NCBI GenBank assembly: GCA_009775365.1
Contig: VSPM01000017.1
Location: 1-48,583 of the forward strand
Direction: 5' to 3'
DNA: 48,583 nt
From: Muribaculaceae bacterium
Lineage (GTDB): Bacteria > Bacteroidota > Bacteroidia > Bacteroidales > Muribaculaceae
Shown piece after piece: positions 33,841 through 43,105 of the stretch. The position numbers and the translations under genes are program-made. Under the pieces are notes generated by a model. It did not search any database. It was given only the letters and a program-made list of their open reading frames with translations, and was not told the origin of the DNA. Every line of letters begins with the position of its first letter. Within the stretch, counting starts at the first letter, position 1.

Positions 33841-33856
33841 TGTTTCACGTGGAACA
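33841..33856. promoter_or_regulatory. Candidate parS centromere site (ParB binding)
   Basis: TGTTTCACGTGGAACA is a 16-base near-perfect palindrome. Its reverse complement, TGTTCCACGTGAAACA, differs by one base from the canonical bacterial parS TGTTTCACGTGAAACA. It lies 67 bases after mnmG and 27 before apt, between genes, as parS sites often do near the replication origin. ParB would load here to form the partition complex. Confidence 0.75.
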
Positions 33857-33882
33857 TTGATTCTAATTTAAACTTAAATATA

Positions 33883-34407
33883 ATGGAACTTGAACAGCTA
33901 AAGAAATTAATTCGCGATGTGCCCGACTTTCCGTCGAAGGGGATAATGTTTCGCGACCTCACGACAATGCTCAAGCATAGCGACGCTTTGAGAGATATGA
34001 GCAAGGCACTCGCCGACATTTATCGCGGCAAGGGTGTGACGAAGGTTGTGGGGATAGAATCTCGCGGTTTCATCGGAGGCAGCATCCTCGCGTATGAACT
34101 CGGCGCCGGGTTTGTGCCGGCAAGAAAGCCGGGTAAACTGCCGTCGGTCACCGTGAAGAAAGCGTATGCCAAAGAGTATGGGGTGGACACTATCGAGCTC
34201 CACAGTGACGCCATAACATCGGATGACGTGGTGGTGATTCATGACGACCTTCTCGCCACCGGCGGCACTATGGAAGCCTGCTATGAACTCGTGAAGAGCA
34301 TGAACCCGAAGAAGATTTACATAAGTTTCATCGTGGAGCTGACAGCTCTCGACGGGCGTGCTAATCTTCCGGAGGATTGCGAGGTGTCATCGCTGCTTAA
34401 ATATTGA
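33883..34407 (+). CDS. apt: Adenine phosphoribosyltransferase
   Basis: Apt salvages adenine to AMP using PRPP. The PRPP loop is VVVIHDDLLATGGTMEACYE, with DFPSKGIMFRDLTTML and GIESRGFIGGSILAYELG as further type I phosphoribosyltransferase motifs and ARKPGKLPSVTVKKAYAKEY as the flexible loop region. Length 174 is typical. It starts at ATG 33883, after the parS-like site. Confidence 0.96.
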   Translation: MELEQLKKLIRDVPDFPSKGIMFRDLTTMLKHSDALRDMSKALADIYRGKGVTKVVGIESRGFIGGSILAYELGAGFVPARKPGKLPSVTVKKAYAKEYGVDTIELHSDAITSDDVVVIHDDLLATGGTMEACYELVKSMNPKKIYISFIVELTALDGRANLPEDCEVSSLLKY

Positions 34408-34487
34408 TTAAAATCAGGTTTGCCGATAAAAATTTTTTGAGGTAAAATCTTCGATAAAATCGAATAAATTCAATCCGGATAATACGA

Positions 34488-34524
34488 CGGGAGGAGCGGC
34501 CGCGCAAGCGGCGTGCCCCTCCCG
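34488..34524 (+). terminator. GC-rich hairpin after apt
   Basis: CGGGAGG (34488-34494) pairs with CCTCCCG (34518-34524), and inside it GCCGC-GCAA-GCGGC makes a stable tetraloop stem. No T-run follows, so it may be a weak terminator or a structured leader of uvrC. Confidence 0.5.
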
Positions 34525-34562
34525 GTGCATTTAAACAAGGGTTTTGTGCGTTATTAGAGTAT

Positions 34563-36563
34563 ATGACTATTGAAGATTTGAAGGAATCAGGAAGATTAGA
34601 TCAGCTGCCGCAGGTGAGCGGAAAGCCGGAAGAGGTTGCCTCCGCCGGCGAAGTCGACAGGCTCCTTGCCGGCGTGGGGCGCGACATCGACAAGGGCGGG
34701 AGGTTCGAGCCGGAGTTCGAGCCGGACCGCACGCGCGATGACATCCGCGACAACCGCCCCGGGGCGCATCTCCGCGAGAAGATTCTGAACCTCCCGGAGT
34801 CGCCTGGCGTGTATATGTATCTCGACCGCCACGGCAAGGTGATATATGTGGGGAAGGCAAAGAGGCTGAAGAGGAGAGTGTCGTCTTACTTCAACCGCCG
34901 TCACGACTCGATAAAGACGAACCTTCTTGTGCGCAATATCGTAGACATGCGGTTTATCGTGGTGGGGTCGGAGGAGGATGCGCTTCATCTTGAGAACGCC
35001 ATGATAAAGGCGTATCAGCCCCACTATAACGTGCTTCTGAAAGATGACAAATCCTATCCCTGGATTGTAGTCACAAAGGAGCTTTACCCACGTGTGTTCA
35101 TGACTCGCGAGAAAGACTTGCCCGGCAAATACTACGGCCCCTACGGCAATGCTCAGTCGGCAAAGGTGGTGCTTCAGCTCATCCGCGATGTATATCCGCT
35201 GCGCAGCTGTCGCCACGCCCTCGATGAGAAGGGGATTGCCAGGGGCAAGTTCAGCCTTTGTCTCGACTATCATATTAAAAAGTGCGGAGGTGCCTGCAGA
35301 GGGTTGATAAATCCCGATGAATACGGAAAATTTGTGGCGCAGGTAAGGCAGATTCTCAACGGAGAGACGCTGGTGCTGGAAAACTATCTGCGCGACGAGA
35401 TGACCCGCCTGAGCGAGGAATGGAAATTTGAGGAGGCGCAGGGAGTGAAAGAGAAATATGAGGCTGTGAAACGCTACAACGCCAAGTCTGTGATCGCCCG
35501 CTCGGAAGAGGAAGCCGACATGTTTGCCTACGATGAAAACGGCGATTCTGCATTCGTAAATTTCATGCACCTTCATCACGGGGCAGTAGTGCAGAGCCTC
35601 AACATGGAGTTCCGCAGGAGGCTGGCCGAGACGCCGGCCGAGGTCCTGTCGATGGCCATAGTGGAGATCTCGCGCAGATTCAACCGTAGGTTCACTTCGG
35701 TGATTGTGCCGTTTGAACCGGATGTGGAGTTTGAGGGGGTGGAGTTTGTGGTGCCTAAGCGCGGCGAGAAAAAAAAGATCCTGGATGTGGGGATGAAGAA
35801 TGTGAGGCAATATATGACCGACAAGGAGAAGATGGCCGAGAAACTTGACCCTGAAAAGGGGGTTGAGAAGCTCATGGAGCAAATGAAAAAAGATTTCCGG
35901 CTGAATGTGCAGCCGCGCCACATAGAGTGTTTCGACAACTCCAACATACAAGGCACAAACCCGGTGGCGAGTTGCGTGGTGTTTCGCAACGGCAAGCCCT
36001 CTAAGAGAGATTATCGCCATTTCATCATAAAGACCGTGGTCGGGGCCAACGATTTTGCCTCTATGAAGGAGGTGCTTCACAGGCGCTATTCGCGCATGGT
36101 GGCCGAAGGGGAGCCGCTCCCGCAGCTGGTGGTGGTCGACGGCGGCAAAGGGCAGCTCAGCGCGGCTGTGGAGGCTTTCGACGAGATGGGTATCAGGGGG
36201 GAGGTGGCCTTGGTGGGCATAGCCAAGAGGCTTGAGGAAATTTATTTTCCCGGCGACCAGCTGCCGCTCTACATCGACAAGAAGAGCCGTAGCCTGCAGG
36301 TGGTGCAGGCGCTGCGCGACGAGGCCCACCGGTTTGGCATCACCCACCATCGCCTGCGCCGCTCGAAAGGGCAGGTGGCAAGCGAGCTCGACTCAATAAA
36401 GGGGATCGGGGAGGTCGCTGCAAAGGCTCTGATGAAGGAGCTCAAAAGCGTGAAACGCATACGCGAGGCCGCCCTCGAAACTCTTGAGGAGGCTGTGGGG
36501 AAGGCAAAAGCCGCGATAGTTTATGCCCATTTTCACGAAAAGGGGGAGGAAAACGCGGAATAA
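34563..36563 (+). CDS. uvrC: Excinuclease ABC subunit C
   Basis: UvrC makes both incisions in nucleotide excision repair after UvrAB damage recognition. The GIY-YIG nuclease domain starts at about residue 71 (LREKILNLPESPGVYMYLD, then VIYVGKAKRLKRRVSSYF). A UVR motif that binds UvrB is at about 280-305 (EEWKFEEAQGVKEKYEAVKR). The RNase H-like domain contains IECFDNSNIQGTNPVASCVV and VVDGGKGQLSAA, and a helix-hairpin-helix pair ends the protein (IKGIGEVAAKALMKELKS). The first 70 residues are an extra charged, low-conservation leader. There is no later ATG before the GIY-YIG core, so the start at 34563 is probably right. A 584-codon antisense frame here is a composition artefact. Confidence 0.95.
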   Translation: MTIEDLKESGRLDQLPQVSGKPEEVASAGEVDRLLAGVGRDIDKGGRFEPEFEPDRTRDDIRDNRPGAHLREKILNLPESPGVYMYLDRHGKVIYVGKAKRLKRRVSSYFNRRHDSIKTNLLVRNIVDMRFIVVGSEEDALHLENAMIKAYQPHYNVLLKDDKSYPWIVVTKELYPRVFMTREKDLPGKYYGPYGNAQSAKVVLQLIRDVYPLRSCRHALDEKGIARGKFSLCLDYHIKKCGGACRGLINPDEYGKFVAQVRQILNGETLVLENYLRDEMTRLSEEWKFEEAQGVKEKYEAVKRYNAKSVIARSEEEADMFAYDENGDSAFVNFMHLHHGAVVQSLNMEFRRRLAETPAEVLSMAIVEISRRFNRRFTSVIVPFEPDVEFEGVEFVVPKRGEKKKILDVGMKNVRQYMTDKEKMAEKLDPEKGVEKLMEQMKKDFRLNVQPRHIECFDNSNIQGTNPVASCVVFRNGKPSKRDYRHFIIKTVVGANDFASMKEVLHRRYSRMVAEGEPLPQLVVVDGGKGQLSAAVEAFDEMGIRGEVALVGIAKRLEEIYFPGDQLPLYIDKKSRSLQVVQALRDEAHRFGITHHRLRRSKGQVASELDSIKGIGEVAAKALMKELKSVKRIREAALETLEEAVGKAKAAIVYAHFHEKGEENAE

Positions 36564-36685
36564 GCCTCTCCAATAAATCAGAAACGCCTTCGCCTGCGTT
36601 ATAGTTATAGAGCCTGCCCGAAGGGAAGATGCCCCGGCATAAGGCGCCACAGTCATCAAGCAACAACGAAAAGATATAACCCTAT

Positions 36686-38944
36686 ATGAAGAATAAAGAT
36701 AAAAAAGGAGCCTCGGCTCCACGCCTGAAAAAAAGAGAGCTTCAGGAACGCATATTGAAGTTTCTGGAAAAGGAGAGCCGGCAGGCTTTCAACTACAAGC
36801 AGGTGGCATTTGCCGTGGGGGCCACGAACCCTGCCAACCGTATCGACGTGATAAACCTGCTCGACGAGCTGGCCGCAGCCGACGTGATCCTTGAGGTGGA
36901 CCTCGGGAGATATAAGGCCAACACCAACCGTGGCACGGAGAACACGGGCATTTTCGTGCGCCGAAGCAACGGGCGAAACGGAGTGATGATCGACGACGAG
37001 ATGATTCTCGTGGCCGAGAGAAACTCCATGCACGCCCTCAACGGCGACAAGGTGAGGGTGGAGATCTCGGCCAACCGCAAAGGCCAGGAGCCGGAGGCAA
37101 AGGTGATAGAGATCATCGAACCCAAGGACCAGGTGTTTATCGGAAGCCTCAAGGTGGAGAAGGATTATGCGGCCCTTGTGACCGACTCCAAGTTCCTTGC
37201 CGCCGATATCATCATCCCTCGCTCCAAGCTCAAGGGGGGCAAGACCGGCGACAAGGCCATAGCCCGCATCGTGCAGTGGCGCGACGAGGAGATGAACCCT
37301 CGGGGAGAGGTGGTGGACATTCTGGGAAGGAAGGGGGAGAACACTGCGGAGATGCACGCCATCCTCGCCGAATTCGGGCTGCCTTACAAATATCCGGAGA
37401 ATGTGGAGAAGGCGGCCGGTAAAATCGACGCCGGAATCACCGACGAAGAGGTTGCGAAGCGCGAGGATTTCCGCGGCGTGACCACATTCACCATCGACCC
37501 CCGCGACGCCAAAGACTTTGACGACGCCCTCTCAATCCGCCAGCTTGCCAACGGCAACTGGGAGGTTGGTGTGCATATAGCCGACGTCACGCATTATGTG
37601 ACGCCGAATTCAATCATAGACCGCGAGGCGCAGCAGCGCGCCACGAGCGTATATCTTGTGGACCGCACCATCCCGATGCTGCCCGAGCATCTGTCGAACG
37701 GCATCTGCTCGCTGCGCCCCGACGAGGAGAAACTTACATACTCGGCCATATTCGAGCTTGACGCCAAGGCAAATGTGATAAACTACCGGATAGGGCGCAC
37801 GGTCATCAGGTCGGACCGCCGGTTCACATATGAGGAGGCTCAGCAAATAATAGAGACCGGCGAAGGTGACTTCGCGCGTGAGATTCTCACTCTTGACAAG
37901 CTCGCGAAAGAGCTGCGCCGCCGCCGATATGACAACGGCGCCCTGGAGTTCGACCGCGCCGAGGTGCGTTTTGAAATCGACAAGGACGGACACCCGATAA
38001 GCGTGTATTTCAAAGAATCGAAAGACGCCAACAAACTCATCGAGGAGTTTATGCTGCTGGCCAACCTCACGGTGGCCGAGAGCATAGGGAAGGTGGCGAA
38101 GGGGAAGAAGGCGAAATCGTTTGTGTATCGTGTGCACGACAATCCCGACACCGAGAAGATCACTAATTTCTCGCTCATAGCAATGCGTTTCGGATTTAGG
38201 GTCAAGACCGAGGGCAGCGCAAAGGAGGTGAACAAGAGCCTGAACCGCCTGCTGAAGGATGTGAAGGGTAGAGGCGAGGAGAACATGCTCGCAATGCTTG
38301 CCATCAGGAGCATGGCCAAGGCTGTCTACACCACCGACAATGTGGGCCACTACGGGCTCGCCCTCGACTATTACACTCACTTCACGTCGCCTATCCGCCG
38401 CTACCCCGACATGATGGTGCACCGCCTTTTGGCCAAGTATGCCGAAGGGGCGCGAAGCACCGACAAGGGTAAGCTCGAAGACCAATGCCGCCATTCGTCA
38501 GACATGGAGCAGCTTGCCGCCAACGCCGAGCGTGCATCGATTCGCTACAAGCAGGTGGAGTTTATGAAGGACCGCCTGGGCGAAATCTACGAGGGCGTGA
38601 TTTCGGGCGTGACAGAATGGGGATTCTATGTGGAGCTCAACGACAATAAATGCGAGGGGCTTGTGCCTGTGCGCGACCTTGCCGACGACTATTATGACTT
38701 CGATGAGAAGAACTATTGCCTTGTGGGGAGGAAGTATCACAACCGATACACTCTCGGCGACATCGTGAAGGTGCAGGTGGCCCGCGCCGACCTCGACCAC
38801 AAGCAGCTCGATTTCGCTCTCGTCACCGACGAGGGGAACCCCAACAAGCCCTTGAAAGAGGTGAAGAGCAAGAACCCGCGCCATAACCCGAAAGACAAGG
38901 GTAAGAAGCGCACGAGGGGCGGCAACAAGAGAAGGAAGCAATAG
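36686..38944 (+). CDS. rnr: Ribonuclease R (RNase II/R family exoribonuclease)
   Basis: RNase R is a processive 3'-5' hydrolytic exoribonuclease that degrades structured RNA. The N-terminus is a winged-helix-like segment (RILKFLEKESRQAFNYKQVA), followed by cold-shock domains. The RNB catalytic domain starts at about residue 260, with the metal-binding aspartates in TIDPRDAKDFDDALSI, and RRYPDMMVHRLL later. An S1 domain (YEGVISGVTEWGFYVELND) and a basic tail (HNPKDKGKKRTRGGNKRRKQ) complete it. Length 752 is normal. It sits 122 bases after uvrC. Confidence 0.96.
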   Translation: MKNKDKKGASAPRLKKRELQERILKFLEKESRQAFNYKQVAFAVGATNPANRIDVINLLDELAAADVILEVDLGRYKANTNRGTENTGIFVRRSNGRNGVMIDDEMILVAERNSMHALNGDKVRVEISANRKGQEPEAKVIEIIEPKDQVFIGSLKVEKDYAALVTDSKFLAADIIIPRSKLKGGKTGDKAIARIVQWRDEEMNPRGEVVDILGRKGENTAEMHAILAEFGLPYKYPENVEKAAGKIDAGITDEEVAKREDFRGVTTFTIDPRDAKDFDDALSIRQLANGNWEVGVHIADVTHYVTPNSIIDREAQQRATSVYLVDRTIPMLPEHLSNGICSLRPDEEKLTYSAIFELDAKANVINYRIGRTVIRSDRRFTYEEAQQIIETGEGDFAREILTLDKLAKELRRRRYDNGALEFDRAEVRFEIDKDGHPISVYFKESKDANKLIEEFMLLANLTVAESIGKVAKGKKAKSFVYRVHDNPDTEKITNFSLIAMRFGFRVKTEGSAKEVNKSLNRLLKDVKGRGEENMLAMLAIRSMAKAVYTTDNVGHYGLALDYYTHFTSPIRRYPDMMVHRLLAKYAEGARSTDKGKLEDQCRHSSDMEQLAANAERASIRYKQVEFMKDRLGEIYEGVISGVTEWGFYVELNDNKCEGLVPVRDLADDYYDFDEKNYCLVGRKYHNRYTLGDIVKVQVARADLDHKQLDFALVTDEGNPNKPLKEVKSKNPRHNPKDKGKKRTRGGNKRRKQ

Positions 38945-38992
38945 ATGCAAATTACATCAACACCAATAATGCTTGACAGAATAAATAACAAC

Positions 38993-41329
38993 ATGATGAA
39001 ACGAACAGAGATCAGAACCGTGGCAGGCGGCGTGGCCATATTGGCCGGCGCCCTGTCTGCCGGTGCCGCCACGGCAGATGTGGTGGTCTCAACCGATGCC
39101 TACACCTGGAAGGGTGACACTCTTTACCAGGATGAGTTCAAGGCATGGGCCGTGAGCCCGGAGGAGATACGCTCCACCTACAAGGGGCGCCCGGGCTATT
39201 TCATGCCCATAGAGCAGACGTGGAGGCGCAAGAACGACCTCTCCGCCTATCCCCGCCTCTCCGGCGGGAACCCGCTCATGGAGGCTGTCTACAACATGGG
39301 CCTCGACGAGATGGTCAACGCCGTGGAGCCTGACACCACGCTGCGCACGGGTAAGGAGTGGGCCGGCGTGTGGACCCGCGACGTGAGCTATTCAATCATT
39401 CTCTCCATGGCTGCCCTGCAGCCCGAGGCGTCGATGATTTCGTTGCTGAAGAAGATCAACAGCGAGGGGCAGATTATACAGGACACCGGCTCGGGAGGTG
39501 CCTGGCCGATTTCGACCGACCGCATGATCTGGACTGTGGCCGCGTGGGAGATTTATAAAGTGACGGGCGACAGGAAATGGCTTGAGACTGTGTTCCCGGT
39601 TGTGGAGCGCTCCATAGCCAAGGATGCGAAGACCATCGTGAGCGAGAACGGCCTTGTGAAAGGGGAGACCTCATTCATAGACTGGCGTGAGCAGAGCTAT
39701 CCGAAATGGATGCAGACCGCCGACATCTCGCAGAGCGAGGCCATGGGCACGAACGTGCTCTATGCCGCTGCTTTGAAGTGTGCCTCTGAGATGGCCGGCG
39801 TGCTTGGCAAAAAGAAGGAGGCCGCCGAATATCTGAAATCATCGCAGGAACTTTCCTCCGCTATCGACAAGACATTCTGGATGCCCGACAAGGGTTATTA
39901 CGGAATGTACACCTACGGGCGCGACAACAAGATTCTAAACCCTCGCGCGGAGACTCTCGGCGAGGCTTTGTCGATTCTTTATGACATAGCCCCTGCGGAG
40001 CATCAGAAGTCGATTTCCGAGAGCAACCCGGTCACGAAGTTCGGCCCGGCTATCTTCTATCCTCAGATCTCGGACATGCCGAGCTATCACAACAATGCGC
40101 TATGGCCTTTCGTAGGCTCCTACTGGACACTGGCGCAGGCCAAGGCCGGGAATGAGCAGGGCGTTGTGGAAGGCATCGGCTCCATAGTGCGCCCGGCGGC
40201 TCTTTTCGCCACCAACAAGGAGAACTTCAATCTCGACAACGGCGACATATTCACGGAGCTCAATTCGTCGAATATGCTCTGGAGTCTTGCCGGAAACATC
40301 GCGCTGACCAACCGCATACTTTTCGGAATCCATTTCGAGAAAGACGGTCTGAGAATAGAGCCGTTTGTTCCTAAGGCATTTGCCGGAGAGCGTACTCTCT
40401 CCAACTTTCCTTACAGAGGCGCGCGGCTTAATATCACAGTGAAAGGTTATGGCGACAGAGTGCATGGCATCTCTGTCAACGGCAAGTCTTATTATCCGGA
40501 GAAGGGGAAAGTAATCCCGGCCAAGCTTCTCAAGAATGGCGGCGACATAGTGGTCGAGATGGACAACGAGCCGATTCCGGCCATGAGCATAAACCGCGTG
40601 TCGAATTCGAAGGCTCCGTTGACTCCGATTGCGTGGCTCAGTTTTGACGACAGTGTGAACGCTCCCGGCGTGCCGGTAAACAATCTTCTTCAGTGGAACC
40701 CTATCGAGTATATAGCCGAGTATATCGTGCTTTGCGACGGCAAGGAAGTTGCCCGTACGCGCCAGACCTCTTATCCTGCGATTGTGGAGGGAGAGTGGCA
40801 GGTGATAGGTGTGGCCGGCGACGGTACTCAGAGTTTCGCCTCAGAGCCTCGCAGCAACCGCACAGCGCGTTTTGGGGAGATGGCAGGGGAGAACACTGCC
40901 GTGGCGTCTCCGGAGGTCTCCTACGCGCCTGAAAAGCCTGTAGAGGGGTATCGCGGAAATGGGTTCGCAGAGACCGACACGAAGAGTGGCGATGTGAGCG
41001 CAAGATTTGAGAACAAAGAGGCGTCGATGCCTGAAGGAGAATATGCGATTTCATTCCGCTATGCCAACGGCAACGGGCCTGTCAACACGGAGAACAAGGC
41101 GGCGATAAGGAGCCTGTATGTAGACGGTGTGGACGTAGGCACCATAGTCATGCCGCAGCGCGGAGTGGGGAACTGGAACGACTGGGGCATGACCAACACG
41201 GTTCGTGTGCGTCTTGCGCACGGGGAGCATGAGGTGAAGCTGGTTTACAATCCTGAGGACCACAACATGAATCTCGCCACCAACCATGCCCTCGTGGACG
41301 GTGTGCTCATAGAGAGAACCGGCAACTGA
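38993..41329 (+). CDS. Secreted (alpha/alpha)6 six-hairpin glycoside hydrolase with C-terminal CBM-like domain
   Basis: The product is 778 residues from ATG 38993 (a second ATG follows at 38996); an ATG at 38945 would put a non-hydrophobic leader before the signal peptide TVAGGVAILAGALSAGAATA. The catalytic part (about 100-480) has six-hairpin glycosidase features: EWAGVWTRDVSYSIILSMAA, DTGSGGAWPISTDRMIWTVA, FIDWREQSYPKWMQTADIS and FTELNSSNMLWSLAGNIALT. This pattern is nearest to MGH1/GH63-like and glycogen-debranching-like enzymes; the CAZy family and substrate cannot be settled by eye. A beta-sandwich follows, then an Fn3-like segment and a CBM6/35-like domain (about 650-778; RSLYVDGVDVGTIVMPQ, VRVRLAHGEHEVKLVYNP). 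It probably acts in the periplasm or outside. It starts 48 bases after rnr. Confidence 0.82.
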   Translation: MMKRTEIRTVAGGVAILAGALSAGAATADVVVSTDAYTWKGDTLYQDEFKAWAVSPEEIRSTYKGRPGYFMPIEQTWRRKNDLSAYPRLSGGNPLMEAVYNMGLDEMVNAVEPDTTLRTGKEWAGVWTRDVSYSIILSMAALQPEASMISLLKKINSEGQIIQDTGSGGAWPISTDRMIWTVAAWEIYKVTGDRKWLETVFPVVERSIAKDAKTIVSENGLVKGETSFIDWREQSYPKWMQTADISQSEAMGTNVLYAAALKCASEMAGVLGKKKEAAEYLKSSQELSSAIDKTFWMPDKGYYGMYTYGRDNKILNPRAETLGEALSILYDIAPAEHQKSISESNPVTKFGPAIFYPQISDMPSYHNNALWPFVGSYWTLAQAKAGNEQGVVEGIGSIVRPAALFATNKENFNLDNGDIFTELNSSNMLWSLAGNIALTNRILFGIHFEKDGLRIEPFVPKAFAGERTLSNFPYRGARLNITVKGYGDRVHGISVNGKSYYPEKGKVIPAKLLKNGGDIVVEMDNEPIPAMSINRVSNSKAPLTPIAWLSFDDSVNAPGVPVNNLLQWNPIEYIAEYIVLCDGKEVARTRQTSYPAIVEGEWQVIGVAGDGTQSFASEPRSNRTARFGEMAGENTAVASPEVSYAPEKPVEGYRGNGFAETDTKSGDVSARFENKEASMPEGEYAISFRYANGNGPVNTENKAAIRSLYVDGVDVGTIVMPQRGVGNWNDWGMTNTVRVRLAHGEHEVKLVYNPEDHNMNLATNHALVDGVLIERTGN

Positions 41330-41353
41330 CAACGCGTAGCATGACGCTCTGTG

Positions 41354-41380
41354 TGCAGGGAGTGTGGCTCCCTGCATTTT
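41354..41380 (+). terminator. Terminator of the glycoside hydrolase gene
   Basis: TGCAGGGAG (41354-41362), a five-base loop and CTCCCTGCA (41368-41376) make a perfect nine-pair stem followed by TTTT. Confidence 0.85.
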
Positions 41381-41403
41381 GTAGAGAAAATAATTTATAG
41401 AAC

Positions 41404-41454
41404 ATCACGCTCCGGGCGGGCCATACGCAATTGTATGGACGCCCGGAGCGTGAT
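41404..41454. terminator. Second hairpin between convergent genes
   Basis: ATCACGCTCCGGGCG (41404-41418) pairs perfectly with 41440-41454. An inner stem CCATAC/GTATGG caps it around a GCAATT loop. It is followed by ACTTTTATT. Confidence 0.7.
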
Positions 41455-41527
41455 ACTTTTATTCTATGCCCTATATTCTAAGCTATTCTCCTATATAGCG
41501 AATTTCAAAACCCTCCTAAAACATCTG

Positions 41528-41577
41528 ACTTGCGGGGAAAGAATATATTTCATCGAAAAGATTCTTTCCCCGCAAGT
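41528..41577 (-). terminator. Third hairpin, 3' of the serpin gene
   Basis: A perfect 17-pair stem (41528-41544, ACTTGCGGGGAAAGAAT, with 41561-41577) encloses a 16-base loop, 13 bases past the serpin stop. It is probably the serpin transcript end, readable in both directions. Confidence 0.7.
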
Positions 41578-41590
41578 TGTAAAGGATAAT

Positions 41591-42844
41591 TTAAATATTG
41601 GCAATTCTCCCTGAAACGATGCACGCGGCGGTGCTGTATTCATTTATGAAGAAGAAGAAAGGACGGTCGATTTTCACAGTCACTTTATCCTCCACGGGAA
41701 GCGCTATTATTGGAATATCACCGGAAGTGACGGAAGCGGCGACTGCCCCGGATTCATCAACAGATATGGAAGTTGACTGAGAGAAGCATATATTTCCGTT
41801 GATTTGAGGTGAAAACATGGTGAAATCCAGGTTGTTGATTATCTCCCGGCGATTTGTGGCTTCAAACATTTTATTAATGTCGCAGTTGTTCTTTATCGAG
41901 AACTTTGGCATATAAGTTTTGATAAAAGTGCTTGTTATTTCTTTGCGAAGAGCAAGCATTCTTTCATACGAGAGTTTTTCGGTTGCCTCTTGAATTGACA
42001 TGTTTTCGGCCGGCAGCACTATTTCCATGTAGAAAGCCTTATTGCCAAACTTAATATTGAAATATTCAAAGTCTCCGTCATTGGTGTAGTCTCCTTGATA
42101 GAATTCAGACTCCATCATCATCACTTCGGAATCACCTTTTGAGCCATGAAATATGTCGGCCTTGGTAAGAGAGGCATCGAATATCTTGTTGTTCCATGGA
42201 GCCTTAAAAGACATTGCGTTCAAAAGCATGACCAAGGTGTTTGTATTAAGATTTTTAAAGTTGGTCTCAATAATTCCACCTGTTTTGGAAGCGCACCAAT
42301 TGTTGATTGATAGCAGTGTGTTGTCATAGTCGTTCATAAAGTCCATATTTTGTATCTCTGCATTAAAATATAGATTCATGTCCGATACATAATCTTGCGA
42401 CAAATTGTTGTCGAAGCATTTGTTTGCCCAGATAGAGTTTGCAAGATTCAGGCTGACCTTTTTATCTGCCTCAGGAAGCTGACTAATGAGAGAAGCACAA
42501 AGGCTGTTAAGGGCATTTAAGTCAGAAGTGCCGAGATATTCCAAGTATTCTTTTTGATTACTGCCCTCTATCCCGTTGGCAGTCATTGCAAACACCATTG
42601 CAGCAGATATTGGGGACACCGCAATGTTTTCATTTTTGATGTCAGCGTCTCCTGATTTTGCCATGTCTATGGTAAAATTAACATAGAATTCAAGCAAGTC
42701 GCCAGCAGTGGCTCTGGTTTGTTGAGATAGTTCGATAGGCCGTCTGGTCTCAATCTCTGATTGGTCATTGTCATCGGAGCAAGCCGAAAACAAGAATCCG
42801 CTCAAGATGCATAGCATCAAGCAGGCGTAAGTCAAAATTTTCAT
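41591..42844 (-). CDS. Lipoprotein serpin (serine/cysteine protease inhibitor)
   Basis: The 417-residue product starts with a lipoprotein signal (MKILTYACLMLCILSGFLFS, lipobox FSAC, Cys22), so it is membrane-anchored. The serpin fold is clear: NIAVSPISAAMVFAMTANG, SLNLANSIWANKCF, LVMLLNAMSFKAPWNNKIFD and YMEIVLPAENMSIQEATEKL. The reactive-centre loop hinge DESGAVAASVT (about residues 362-375) has small residues, as in inhibitory serpins, followed by SGDIPIIALPVED, so the scissile bond probably lies near IIA. The C-terminal FFFFINEYSTAACIVSGRI is also typical. Bacteroidota serpins are thought to block host or own proteases. Upstream lie a MITE-like element and a C10 peptidase remnant. AT-rich. 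Confidence 0.93.
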   Translation of the reverse strand: MKILTYACLMLCILSGFLFSACSDDNDQSEIETRRPIELSQQTRATAGDLLEFYVNFTIDMAKSGDADIKNENIAVSPISAAMVFAMTANGIEGSNQKEYLEYLGTSDLNALNSLCASLISQLPEADKKVSLNLANSIWANKCFDNNLSQDYVSDMNLYFNAEIQNMDFMNDYDNTLLSINNWCASKTGGIIETNFKNLNTNTLVMLLNAMSFKAPWNNKIFDASLTKADIFHGSKGDSEVMMMESEFYQGDYTNDGDFEYFNIKFGNKAFYMEIVLPAENMSIQEATEKLSYERMLALRKEITSTFIKTYMPKFSIKNNCDINKMFEATNRREIINNLDFTMFSPQINGNICFSQSTSISVDESGAVAASVTSGDIPIIALPVEDKVTVKIDRPFFFFINEYSTAACIVSGRIANI

Positions 42845-42879
42845 ACAAATTATTAAAAAATTAAAATGGTTATTAATTA

Positions 42880-43101
42880 GGGTGTTCAGTTCTATGTTCT
42901 CATTTTTGAATCAAAAATCATGAGTGAATAGCCATAAGTTCCTGATATACATTAGTGATTCTGTGTAATAGAACAATGTTGAAAAACATGGTAAAATTCA
43001 ACTCAAAAATTAGCGATTTTATTGAGGATATTTTACTGATATATAAAATATTACAACTATAAAAAGAACATAAAAGTTGGAACATTCTACTGAACACCCG
43101 A
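42880..43101. mobile_element. MITE-like non-autonomous element between the C10 remnant and serpin
   Basis: The ends GGGTGTTCAGTTCTATGTTC (42880-42899) and GAACATTCTACTGAACACCC (43080-43099) are inverted repeats with three differences. The interior is about 180 bases of AT-rich DNA with no gene. An 11-base direct repeat GTTATTAATTA flanks it (42869-42879 and 43102-43112), fitting the long target duplications of IS4-like transposases; two extra bases (GA) sit at the right end. The right copy of the duplication contains the stop codon of the peptidase remnant. No transposase is present, so it must be moved in trans. Confidence 0.72.
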
Positions 43102-43105
43102 GTTA

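Noticed and set aside
34596..36350. Open frame of 584 codons antisense to uvrC
   Set aside because: It mirrors a strongly supported gene, has His/Leu-rich composition typical of antisense frames in GC-rich coding DNA, and has no recognisable domain.
37610..38494. 294-codon antisense frame in rnr
   Set aside because: Shadow of the RNB domain; no domain or start signals of its own.
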